A stretch of 6,514 nucleotides of DNA from Natronohydrobacter sp. (GTDB lineage Bacteria > Pseudomonadota > Alphaproteobacteria > Rhodobacterales > Rhodobacteraceae), in contig SKGU01000228.1 of NCBI GenBank assembly GCA_007117255.1, positions 1 through 6,514 of the forward strand, read 5' to 3'. The notes beneath the pieces were generated by a model. It did not search any database. It was not told the DNA's origin and saw only the letters and a program-made list of their open reading frames with translations. Made by a program: the position numbers and the translations under genes. This document shows positions 1-6,473 of this stretch, piece by piece (position 1 is the stretch's first letter; each line of letters starts with the position of its first letter).

Positions 1-2
1 GC

Positions 3-479
3 GGCATGATTTCCGGCACAGTGAAATCCGCGATTGGTTTGGGCAACCTGCTCTGGATGGGCATTGGCGATACGATCCGCGTGTCGCTGTCGGCTGATCC
101 GGTCGAGGAAGTGAAGATCGGTTATGAGATCCTGAAATCTCTGGGGTTGCGGCATCGGGGCGTGAATATCATTTCCTGCCCGTCCTGCGCGCGGCAGGGC
201 TTTGATGTGATCAAGACGGTCTCAATCCTTGAAGAACGGCTGGCCCATATCAAAACGCCGATGAGCCTCTCGATCATTGGCTGCGTGGTCAACGGGCCGG
301 GCGAGGCGCTGATGACGGATGTGGGCTTCACTGGCGGCGGGGCCGGGTCGGGCATGGTCTATCTGGCAGGCAAGCAAAGCCACAAGCTGTCCAATGAGCA
401 GATGGTCGAGCATATTGTCGAGCAGGTCGAACGCCGGGCCGCCGAGATCGAGGCCGCGACCCCGAAGGCTGCGGAATAA
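3..479 (+). CDS. ispG: 4-hydroxy-3-methylbut-2-enyl diphosphate synthase, C-terminal part (5' end outside window)
   Basis: IspG (GcpE) converts methylerythritol cyclodiphosphate to hydroxymethylbutenyl diphosphate, the penultimate step of the MEP isoprenoid pathway, using a cytosolic [4Fe-4S] cluster. About 158 C-terminal residues are present. The reading frame is open to the left edge and the ATG at position 6 is internal, because the family is roughly 370 or more residues long. Numbering from that ATG, the cluster ligands are visible as C58 and C61 in the CPSC motif and C93 in GCVVNGPGE. E100 at the end of that motif corresponds to the glutamate that acts as the fourth ligand. The GIGDTIRVSLSADPVEE segment upstream is also diagnostic. 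The tail after about residue 120 is variable and Ala/Glu-rich, as is usual. The gene ends in TAA at 477-479 and converges on putA 77 bases away. Nothing suggests it is broken. The identification is very secure. Confidence 0.97.
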   Translation, partial: GMISGTVKSAIGLGNLLWMGIGDTIRVSLSADPVEEVKIGYEILKSLGLRHRGVNIISCPSCARQGFDVIKTVSILEERLAHIKTPMSLSIIGCVVNGPGEALMTDVGFTGGGAGSGMVYLAGKQSHKLSNEQMVEHIVEQVERRAAEIEAATPKAAE

Positions 480-487
480 CGCCAGCG

Positions 488-550
488 TTTCATCTTGCCT
501 AAAATACTCCGGGGGGAGTCGCGCTTGCGCGACGGGGGGCAGCGCCCCCC
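488..550. repeat. GC-rich hairpin cluster, probable dispersed Rhodobacterales intergenic element
   Basis: The convergent gap between ispG and putA is almost filled by three abutting inverted repeats. ACTCC (506-510) pairs with GGAGT (515-519) around four G. GTCGCGC (518-524) pairs with GCGCGAC (527-533). GGGGGGC (534-540) pairs with GCCCCCC (544-550) around AGC. The G run at 511-516 could instead pair with the C run at 545-550, enclosing the middle hairpin. The left border carries TCATCTTGCCTAAAATACTCC. From memory, very similar stretches recur between genes in Rhodobacteraceae genomes; that recurrence is recalled and cannot be shown from one copy. Function as a bidirectional terminator or mRNA 3'-end stabiliser is inferred from its position. 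Confidence 0.6.
501..519 (-). terminator. Putative intrinsic terminator of putA
   Basis: Read on the minus strand, downstream of the putA stop, the sequence forms the stem ACTCC-CCCC-GGAGT followed directly by ATTTT. This is a short hairpin with a U-rich tail in the orientation needed to end putA transcription. Two stronger GC hairpins (518-533 and 534-550) lie between it and the putA stop codon and may assist or compete. The stem is only 5 bp and the U tract only four, so on its own it is modest. On the plus strand no T tract follows the hairpins, so termination of ispG here is less certain. Confidence 0.55.
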
Positions 551-556
551 GCCCTG

Positions 557-3500
557 TCAGTCGGACATTTCCGCCAGAAGCTGCGCATTGCCGCCTGATG
601 CCGTGGTATCAACGCACAGATGGCGCTCCAGCAGGGCATGGCCCGCATCCGGCATATCTGTGATCAGGGGCAGGATCGGACCTTCGCGCAGGCTTAGTGC
701 TGTGGCAATCTCGCGCGCCTGATCCTCTGCCCCCCAGAACAGAATGCCGGAAAACCCGCTCAGGCTGTTCAGATCGTCGGGGATGCCGTCCAGCATGACA
801 GCCTGCCCGCCAAGTGCGGTGATGGCTTCATGTTGCGCGCGTGCTGCCGTCAGACCGGGGCCAAGGCATAGAAGCGGTGCGCGGGCCACACTGCGCAGGC
901 GGTTCGATTCGCCTGTCGGGCCCGGCATTTCCTGGGTCGAGTGGGCTTTGGGGCCAAGTGCTTTATCCAGTTCCGTCGCCGCCTGTTCTGTTGGTATGCT
1001 TGGGGCGGTGTCTTTTATGCAATGTGGCGCGGGCTGCGCAGTGAAGCGATGCAGGTAGCGCGGCCCGCCTGCTTTTGGGCCTGTGCCGGACAGCCCCTCG
1101 CCGCCAAAGGGTTGGCTGCCGACAATCGCGCCGATCTGGTTGCGGTTGACATAGACATTGCCGACATGGATGCGGTCCACGACGTGCTGAACCCGCCCGT
1201 CGATGCGGGTATGCAAGCCAAATGTCAGGCCGTAGCCGGTGGCATTAACCGCATCGATCACGCGGTCCAGATCACCTGCCTTGAAGGTCGCCAGATGCAA
1301 GACAGGGCCAAAAATTTCGCGCTTCATCGCCTTGATGCCCGGAACAGACAGCACTGTCGGCGGGATGAAAAAGCCTGCTGGTGGGACAGGGCGTTCATGC
1401 AGGATTCGTCCCTCATCGCGCGCGGTCGCGATATACTCGGCGATCTGGTCGCGTGCCTCTGTGTCGATCACCGGGCCGATATCGGTGGCATAATCCCACG
1501 GGTTGCCAAGGCGCAACTCATCCATCGCGCCGAACAGCATTCTCTGGAATTCTTCAGCGATATCTTCCTGCACATAGAGACACCGCAGCGCCGAGCAGCG
1601 TTGTCCGGCTGACTGGAAGCTGGAGGCGAGGATATCGCGCACGGCCTGTTCGGGCAGGGCGGTGCTGTCCACGATCATGGCATTCAGCCCGCCGGTTTCG
1701 GCGATCAGCGGCGCGCCGGGGGCAAGGTGCTTTGCCATGGCGCGGCGGATGATCAGGGCCGTTTCAGTTGAGCCAGTGAAGGCCACACCATTGATGCGTG
1801 GATCAGAGGTCAGCTTCGCGCCCACGGTTGCGCCGTCACCGGGCAGAAGCTGCAAGACTTCGCGCGGGACACCGGCTTCGTGCAGCAATTGGGTGGCCAG
1901 ATGCGCGATGATGGGCGTTTGTTCAGCAGGTTTGGCCAGCACGCCATTGCCTGCTGCCAGCGCGCCCGCGATCTGGCCTGTGAAAATCGCCAGTGGGAAA
2001 TTCCATGGGCTGATGCAGGCAAACAGCCCGCGTGCGGGCGCATCCAGCCCGGCGGCCTGCTGGGCATAGTAATGCAGGAAATCCACGGCTTCGCGCAATT
2101 CACCGACAGCATCGAGCGGGGTTTTGCCCGCTTCACGCGACAGAATCGCAAAGATCTCGCCGAAATGCGCTTCATAGAGATCGGCAGCGCGTTTGAGGAT
2201 GCGGGCGCGTTCCTCGACCGGGGCCGCCCATGCTGTCGCGGCGGCAAGGGCTGTGTCTACATCCTCTGGCGCGGCTTGGGTTACTTCGCCCAAAAGGTCC
2301 GAGCGGTCCGCTGGGTTGATGGCATTATAGCGCGTCTTGCCTTGCGCGGTGCCCGCAAGGATTGGCCCTGTGCGATAGCTTTTGCCCCGAAACGGATCGC
2401 GCGCCGCGTCAATCTCGTCAAGATCGCGCTGGTCTGTCAGATCCCAGCCGCGCGCATTGCCGCGTTCTGGCGCGAACAGATCCGGGCCGCGCGCAATCTT
2501 GGGGTTGCTGCCTTCGGGCAGGGCTGCGAGTGCCTTGAACGGGCAGGCCGCGACCTCTTCAGGGGGCACGTCTTCATCTACAATCTGGTTAACGAAGGAG
2601 GAATTTGCACCGTTTTCCAGCAAACGCCGCACCAGATAGGCCAGCAAGTCCTTATGTGCACCCACGGGGGCATAGATACGGCAGCGTGTGCCTTCGCCAG
2701 TCAGAACCAGATCATGCAGCGCTTCGCCCATCCCGTGCAGGCGCTGGAATTCATAATCCAGCGCGCTGACGCCCATCTCGGATGCCATATGCAGGACGGC
2801 TGCGACCGTATGCGCATTATGGGTGGCAAATTGCGGGTAAAGCCGCGCGCGATGGCTCAGCAATTTGCGTGCGCAGGCGATATAGTTCACATCTGTTGCG
2901 ACCTTCTGGGTCAGGACGGGAAAGCCCCCCAGCCCCAAAACCTGCGCACGTTTGATTTCGGTGTCCCAATAGGCGCCCTTGACCAGACGCACCATCAGCT
3001 TGCGGTCCAGCGTCTCGGCCTGTTCTTGCAGCCAGTCGATCACATTGCCCGCACGCGGGCCGTAAGCCTGCACCACAACGCCGAAGCCGTCCCAGCCTTC
3101 AAGGGCCGGATCTTTGAGCACTTCACCAATGACTTCCAGCGACAGCGCCAGGCGGTCGGCTTCTTCTGCGTCAATGTTGAAACCCAGCCCCAGGGCGGCG
3201 GCCAGACGCGCCAGATCGCGCAGGCGGGGCACCAGCTCGCGCATTACCCGGCCGCGCTGCGCCATCTCGTAGCGCGGATGCAGCGCAGACAGCTTGACCG
3301 AAATGCCAGGATTGGTGCGGATGTCATTGCCGCTGGCGCGTGCACCAATGGCGCGGATGGCTTTGGCATAGGCCAAGTGGTAGCGTTTGGCATCCTCCAT
3401 CGTGCGCGCGGCTTCGCCCAGCATGTCATAAGAATAGGAATAGCCGCGCTTTTCCATGGCCTTGGCGCGGGTCATGGCGGAATCGATGGACTCGCCCAGC

Positions 3501-4018
3501 ACGAATTGGCGGCCCATTTCCTTCATCGCGCGCCCGACAGCGGTGCGGATCACGGGTTCGCCCAGCCGCTTCACCGCGCTGCGCAGCGTTTGCGCCGCGC
3601 TTTTGCTGCGGTCGTCCAGCACACGGCCTGTCAGCATCAGCGCCCAAGTCGAGGCATTGACCAGACTGGACGAGGATTTGCCCAGATGCCGCCCCCAGTC
3701 GGATGGCGCGATCTTGTCTTCGATCAGATCATCGATGGTTTCCGCATCCGGCACGCGCAACAGCGCTTCGGCCAGACACATCAGCGCGATGCCTTCTTCG
3801 GTGGACAGACCGTATTCGGCAAGGAAGACTTCCATCAATCCGGGGGTATCGCTTTTGCGGATGCGGTTGACCAGATCCGTCGCGCGGGTCGCAATCGCGC
3901 TGCGCGCGTTGTCATCAAGTGCGGCCCCTTCGATAGCCTGCGTCACGACGCGACTTTCATCGCGTAGGATTTCATGACTGATCGCGACGGGCAGAGCGGT
4001 GGCGTGATGGGCCGACAT
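557..4018 (-). CDS. putA: Bifunctional proline dehydrogenase / L-glutamate-gamma-semialdehyde dehydrogenase PutA, intermediate-length type
   Basis: PutA oxidises proline to P5C with FAD, passing electrons to the membrane quinone pool, then oxidises glutamate semialdehyde to glutamate with NAD+. From ATG at 4018 it has 1153 residues; AGGAG at 4028-4032 with a 9-base spacer supports this start over the in-frame ATG at 4072. An N-terminal arm of about 215 residues precedes the PRODH barrel (about 225-475), with VRLVKGAYWD at 343-352, THNAHT at 399-404 and the substrate-carboxylate arginine pair R464/R465. The ALDH domain (about 550-1000) has SPWNFP at 670-675, FTGSTE at 747-752, general base E774, catalytic C808 in AGQRCS, and EIFGP at 901-905. 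After a linker (about 995-1043) comes the conserved C-terminal domain, with CLGPG at 1051-1055 and CVDTTASGGNAQLL at 1135-1148. The ribbon-helix-helix repressor domain of enterobacterial PutA is absent, which fits control by the divergent putR. Length and layout match the R. capsulatus type (about 1130 residues). All catalytic residues examined are intact. Confidence 0.97.
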   Translation of the reverse strand: MSAHHATALPVAISHEILRDESRVVTQAIEGAALDDNARSAIATRATDLVNRIRKSDTPGLMEVFLAEYGLSTEEGIALMCLAEALLRVPDAETIDDLIEDKIAPSDWGRHLGKSSSSLVNASTWALMLTGRVLDDRSKSAAQTLRSAVKRLGEPVIRTAVGRAMKEMGRQFVLGESIDSAMTRAKAMEKRGYSYSYDMLGEAARTMEDAKRYHLAYAKAIRAIGARASGNDIRTNPGISVKLSALHPRYEMAQRGRVMRELVPRLRDLARLAAALGLGFNIDAEEADRLALSLEVIGEVLKDPALEGWDGFGVVVQAYGPRAGNVIDWLQEQAETLDRKLMVRLVKGAYWDTEIKRAQVLGLGGFPVLTQKVATDVNYIACARKLLSHRARLYPQFATHNAHTVAAVLHMASEMGVSALDYEFQRLHGMGEALHDLVLTGEGTRCRIYAPVGAHKDLLAYLVRRLLENGANSSFVNQIVDEDVPPEEVAACPFKALAALPEGSNPKIARGPDLFAPERGNARGWDLTDQRDLDEIDAARDPFRGKSYRTGPILAGTAQGKTRYNAINPADRSDLLGEVTQAAPEDVDTALAAATAWAAPVEERARILKRAADLYEAHFGEIFAILSREAGKTPLDAVGELREAVDFLHYYAQQAAGLDAPARGLFACISPWNFPLAIFTGQIAGALAAGNGVLAKPAEQTPIIAHLATQLLHEAGVPREVLQLLPGDGATVGAKLTSDPRINGVAFTGSTETALIIRRAMAKHLAPGAPLIAETGGLNAMIVDSTALPEQAVRDILASSFQSAGQRCSALRCLYVQEDIAEEFQRMLFGAMDELRLGNPWDYATDIGPVIDTEARDQIAEYIATARDEGRILHERPVPPAGFFIPPTVLSVPGIKAMKREIFGPVLHLATFKAGDLDRVIDAVNATGYGLTFGLHTRIDGRVQHVVDRIHVGNVYVNRNQIGAIVGSQPFGGEGLSGTGPKAGGPRYLHRFTAQPAPHCIKDTAPSIPTEQAATELDKALGPKAHSTQEMPGPTGESNRLRSVARAPLLCLGPGLTAARAQHEAITALGGQAVMLDGIPDDLNSLSGFSGILFWGAEDQAREIATALSLREGPILPLITDMPDAGHALLERHLCVDTTASGGNAQLLAEMSD

Positions 4019-4027
4019 GGCAGAATT

Positions 4028-4032
4028 CTCCT
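4028..4032 (-). promoter_or_regulatory. putA ribosome binding site
   Basis: The minus-strand sequence AGGAG lies nine bases before the ATG at 4018. It is a near-consensus Shine-Dalgarno site and is what decides the putA start. The longer in-frame alternative at 4072 has only a weak AAGG-like element, and that ATG lies inside the proposed -10 box. An imperfect inverted repeat, AATTC (4024-4028) and GAATT (4036-4040), flanks the site and partly overlaps it. Confidence 0.8.
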
Positions 4033-4066
4033 GCGGAATTTTGATTGATGATCGCAAAGAATCCTG

Positions 4067-4088
4067 TTGCATGTTACCTTATTTTGCA
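4067..4088. promoter_or_regulatory. Candidate PutR operator: two TTGCA elements within the putA promoter
   Basis: TTGCA occurs at 4067-4071 and 4084-4088 as direct repeats 17 bases apart, and each contains the palindrome TGCA. They lie between and over the proposed putA -35 and -10 boxes, in an AT-richer stretch. Lrp-family proteins often bind several degenerate AT-rich sites in phase, so this is a reasonable place for PutR contacts. The dyad symmetry does not extend beyond TGCA, and the match to an E. coli Lrp consensus is poor. It is a weak candidate based on position. Confidence 0.25.
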
Positions 4089-4098
4089 GTTTTGTCAG
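4071..4098 (-). promoter_or_regulatory. Putative putA promoter (sigma-70-like)
   Basis: On the minus strand CTGACA (4093-4098) and TAACAT (4071-4076) are separated by 16 bases. They match the -35 consensus at five of six positions and the -10 consensus at four of six. Transcription would start near 4064, giving a leader of about 45 bases before the putA ATG. A good -35 with a mediocre -10 and short spacing suits a promoter that depends on an activator such as PutR. No equally good promoter was found for putR: TTGTCA at 4092-4097 on the plus strand has no acceptable -10 at the right distance. The call rests on motif matching only. Confidence 0.45.
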
Positions 4099-4133
4099 GC
4101 CTATTCACTGTTTTTCTGAAAGATGGAAGCAAA

Positions 4134-4604
4134 ATGAACCGCGTTAAGCTGGACAGTTTCGACCATGCAATCCTGCGTCATATCGCTGTGAATGGGCGAA
4201 TGAGCGTGACAGAGCTGTCCGACCGGATCGGGCTGACGAAATCGCCGACGCAGTCGCGGCTGAGACGGCTGGAAGAGCAAGGCGTCATTCTTGGCTACCG
4301 TGCACAGATTGATCCGAATCAGATTGATGCCGCGCATATTGCCTTTGTTGAGATCAAGCTGTCAGACACGCGCGAAGCGGCATTGCGGGCGTTCAATGAG
4401 GCCGTGCGCACAGTGCCCGAAATCGAGGAATGCCATCTGATTGCAGGTGCGTTCGATTATTTGCTGAAGGTGCGCAGCCGGGATATCGCGTCCTATCGTC
4501 AGGTTCTTGCTGAACATATTTCCAGCCTGCCGCATATTACCTCAACCTCAACTCATGTGGTTATGGAAGCTGTCAAGGAAACCGGGGCGCAGCCTGCCTT
4601 CTAG
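4134..4604 (+). CDS. putR: Lrp/AsnC-family transcriptional regulator, PutR-type proline-responsive activator of putA
   Basis: The 156-residue protein has the standard Lrp/AsnC layout. A winged helix-turn-helix spans about residues 5-60, opening with LDSFDHAILRHIA, with the recognition helix around SPTQSRLRRLEEQG (37-50). A RAM ligand-binding and oligomerisation domain follows at about 68-148, including the conserved GAFDYLLKV at 104-112. The start at 4134 is preferred because it places the HTH at the normal distance from the N terminus and has GGAAG at 4125-4129. In-frame upstream ATGs (4017, 4071) would add an atypical hydrophobic stretch and overlap the putA control region. It is divergent from putA with 115 bases between starts. 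In Rhodobacter capsulatus an Lrp-like protein in this position is known to be required for putA expression. The family is certain; the role as proline sensor and putA activator is inferred from this arrangement. Confidence 0.92.
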   Translation: MNRVKLDSFDHAILRHIAVNGRMSVTELSDRIGLTKSPTQSRLRRLEEQGVILGYRAQIDPNQIDAAHIAFVEIKLSDTREAALRAFNEAVRTVPEIEECHLIAGAFDYLLKVRSRDIASYRQVLAEHISSLPHITSTSTHVVMEAVKETGAQPAF

Positions 4605-4613
4605 GCAGGCGCG
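4588..4613. terminator. Hairpin at the putR 3' end between convergent genes
   Basis: GCCTGCC (4592-4598) and GGCAGGC (4604-4610) form a perfect 7-bp stem around a 5-base loop. Across one bulged A the stem can extend by CGC (4588-4590) with GCG (4611-4613). The hairpin includes the last codons and the TAG stop of putR (4602-4604) and ends just before the stop of the convergent META-domain gene (4619). Its position suggests a shared bidirectional terminator, but neither strand shows a U tract after it, so Rho-independent termination is not assured. Confidence 0.5.
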
Positions 4614-4618
4614 TCAGC

Positions 4619-5833
4619 TCACTGTGCCGGACGTGGGCTTGCAGTCAGAACCGGGATCGGCCCTGCCGTGAGGGTCAACATGTCAGCAGTGCTGAGATCA
4701 AAACCAGTTGCGGCCTCCATGGCATCGAGAAAGCGCATTTCGATGTTGCGAAGGTTGGCTGCGCAGGAAAGCCTTGTTGTGCCAAAGTCGCGCAATGCAA
4801 GGCGCCCAGCGTCCACTGCGGCAGTACCAACATAGCGGTTGCAGGGGCCACGTCCCGAAATCTGCCCGTCAACGAGTTTGATCGTCAGTTCACTGGTCGC
4901 GGCAAGGCTGATCGGCTGCCCAAGCAGGCTGGTGATGCGCCATTCGGTGTCTGACAACAGCCTCAATGGATCGCCGGCACAGCCTTCCGGGGCAACGTCC
5001 GTGTCCTGTGCGTCCAGTGTGGCGGTGAACGGATAGGTCAGTCCTGTCCGGGGGCTGCGACAGCGGGTGTTGGTCAGATCAAGCGTCAGCTCTCGGCTGC
5101 GCAGTCTGACACTGCCATCACGGCGCGCGCTGATCAGAAGGCCCGTATCCGCAAGCCCGTTTTCCTCGACGCCCGGCACGCTGATCACGGCAGTGCCGCG
5201 ATCCAGGTCAATGCGCCAACTGTCATCATGCGCTGCGGCGGACAGGGGGAAAAGCGGACGAAACAAGGCCGGTGCGCAGGTCACGTCCGGGGTGTCGGCG
5301 TCGACAGAGCCGAGGGTCGCGCGATTATCCCCGAAGGCCAGAATGCTGCCGTCTGAAGATGCATAATGCCCGTTTTGAACCTGAAACTCGGTGGTTGTGC
5401 CATCCATCACAACGCTCAAAGCGTTATCGGATCGGGTGATGGCAAGGCGTTGAGTGTTGTCGCAATCCCAGTAATCCGCAAAGCTGACGGCCAGATCCGG
5501 GTGCAGGGTGGTCTCGAAGTCAAGGCCGATGCGGCCTTCTACCAACTGCACCGCGCCCTGCGCTGTGATGCGCCCGTTCTCGACCAGCCCGGCCTGCACC
5601 GAATGCGTTGCGCGCGGCAGTGGTGGCAAAGCGACGCGCAGGGTCTGGGTGCCGGGGCCAATCGCTTCGCGCAGGGTCAGGCTGGGGGCGCCCAGATCGG
5701 TGCGCAATGTCACGACAGCTTCGGCAGGGCCAGAGGCGGGCTTTGACAAAGTCACCACCACTGCGCCATCGCCCCCCTGAGCGAGAGCGGTATTGGTGCT
5801 GAGTGCCAAAGCGGCAAGCGGCGCAAGGCGCAT
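4619..5833 (-). CDS. Secreted multi-domain envelope protein with MliC-like, COG3650-like and C-terminal META (HslJ-like) domains
   Basis: This 404-residue protein has a short signal peptide, with probable cleavage after A18 (TALA/Q). It lacks a lipobox cysteine, so it is probably periplasmic and soluble. Residues about 20-105 form a beta-rich segment resembling YbaY/YscW-type domains only weakly. About 118-190 resembles the lysozyme-inhibitor fold MliC (YWDC at 121-124, then C186). About 203-290 resembles COG3650 proteins (SWRIDL, CRSPRTGLTYPFTATL, GCAG; C258 and C285). About 294-400 is a META domain (EWRITSLLGQ, GRGPCNRYVG with C331, then C357). The mature protein has exactly six cysteines, two per domain, as expected for three disulfides. 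GGAG at 5840-5843, six bases before the ATG, supports the start. It follows efp by 73 bases on the same strand. The META assignment is firm, the two middle domains are likely, the N-terminal one is tentative. Function is unknown; an envelope or stress role is suggested only by the families. Confidence 0.85.
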   Translation of the reverse strand: MRLAPLAALALSTNTALAQGGDGAVVVTLSKPASGPAEAVVTLRTDLGAPSLTLREAIGPGTQTLRVALPPLPRATHSVQAGLVENGRITAQGAVQLVEGRIGLDFETTLHPDLAVSFADYWDCDNTQRLAITRSDNALSVVMDGTTTEFQVQNGHYASSDGSILAFGDNRATLGSVDADTPDVTCAPALFRPLFPLSAAAHDDSWRIDLDRGTAVISVPGVEENGLADTGLLISARRDGSVRLRSRELTLDLTNTRCRSPRTGLTYPFTATLDAQDTDVAPEGCAGDPLRLLSDTEWRITSLLGQPISLAATSELTIKLVDGQISGRGPCNRYVGTAAVDAGRLALRDFGTTRLSCAANLRNIEMRFLDAMEAATGFDLSTADMLTLTAGPIPVLTASPRPAQ

Positions 5834-5906
5834 GTCGGGCTCCGTCAGCAGCGCGTGGCATCAACATTGCGACCCGATACCCTGCCGGGGCACAGGTGTC
5901 GCAGGC

Positions 5907-6470
5907 TCAGGCGCGTTCGCTGTATTCAAACGTCTCGGTATTGACGACGATATCTTCGTCCTGACCCACGAAAGGTGGCACCAGAACGCGAACACCATTG
6001 TCCAGCAGGGCAGGTTTGAAACTATTCGCCGCCGTCTGGCCTTTGACCACTGGCTCGGTTTCAACAACCTTGCAGATGACTTTTTGTGGAAGCGCCACGT
6101 TCAGCGCCTCTTCGCCGTAATATTCCACGGTGACGGTCATGCCGTCTTGCAGGAAGGGACGACGATCCCCAAGGATTTCGGAATCCAGCTCGACTTGTTC
6201 AAACGTGTCCATATCCATCACGACCAGACGGCCATCGCTCTCATACAGGAACTGCTGGTCTTTTTGTTCGAGCCTGACACGTTCGACCTTGTCATCCGAG
6301 CGGAAGCGTTCGTTCAGCTTGCGTCCGTCGCGCAGGTTTTTCATTTCGACCTGAGCGAATGCGCCGCCCTTGCCGGGTTTGACATGCCCGACCTTCACGG
6401 CAGCCCAGAGCCCACCATCATGTTCCAGCACATTGCCGGGGCGAATTTCATTACCGTTGATCTTGGGCAT
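5907..6470 (-). CDS. efp: Translation elongation factor P
   Basis: EF-P binds ribosomes stalled on consecutive prolines and promotes peptide bond formation. The protein is 187 residues, the normal length, and begins MPKINGNEIRPGNVLEHDG. It has the N-terminal KOW-like domain (about 3-60), the central OB domain (about 67-122, with QFLY and VMDMDTFEQVEL) and the C-terminal OB domain (about 130-185), ending VNTETFEYSERA. The loop that reaches the peptidyl-transferase centre reads KPGKGG with lysine at position 34. This is the residue beta-lysylated in E. coli, whereas the Pseudomonas-type protein has arginine; whether K34 is modified here cannot be told from this window. AAGG at 6476-6479 lies five bases before the ATG. 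No promoter is resolved within the 44 bases upstream. The META-domain gene follows on the same strand. Confidence 0.98.
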   Translation of the reverse strand: MPKINGNEIRPGNVLEHDGGLWAAVKVGHVKPGKGGAFAQVEMKNLRDGRKLNERFRSDDKVERVRLEQKDQQFLYESDGRLVVMDMDTFEQVELDSEILGDRRPFLQDGMTVTVEYYGEEALNVALPQKVICKVVETEPVVKGQTAANSFKPALLDNGVRVLVPPFVGQDEDIVVNTETFEYSERA

Positions 6471-6473
6471 GGG

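Noticed and set aside
6..8. ATG at position 6 as a true gene start
   Set aside because: The frame is open to the window edge and the encoded protein is only the C-terminal part of IspG, so this methionine is internal.
319..663. A plus-strand open frame crossing the ispG end, the gap and the putA end
   Set aside because: It overlaps two secure genes in other frames, is Arg/Pro/Ser-rich as expected for a GC-rich shadow frame, and runs through the hairpin cluster.
941..1612. A 223-codon plus-strand open frame over the 3' part of putA
   Set aside because: It is in the same codon-aligned antisense register as the larger shadow frame and has no recognisable protein features.
1880..3967. A 695-codon open frame on the plus strand, antisense to putA
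   Set aside because: Its codons align exactly with putA codons on the other strand, so it stays open simply because putA rarely uses TTA, CTA and TCA. The translation is low-complexity and unlike any family, while putA is unmistakable across the whole span.
4019..4072. N-terminal extension of putA by 18 residues from the ATG at 4072
   Set aside because: The ATG at 4018 has a strong, well-spaced AGGAG, whereas the 4072 start has a weak site and falls inside the proposed -10 box.
4017..4133. N-terminal extension of putR by 39 residues
   Set aside because: It would overlap the putA start and promoter and place an unusual hydrophobic, cysteine-containing stretch before the helix-turn-helix; the ATG at 4134 gives the normal family length.
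5835..5877. Inverted repeat TCGGG ... CCCGA in the gap between efp and the META-domain gene
   Set aside because: Only five base pairs close a loop of about 33 bases with no U tract; this is expected by chance in GC-rich DNA and does not support a terminator or riboswitch.
5907..6470. Consecutive prolines (VPPFV) within EF-P itself as a self-regulatory stall site
   Set aside because: A Pro-Pro at this position is common in EF-P proteins and the context alone does not indicate a strong stall, so no autoregulation can be claimed.
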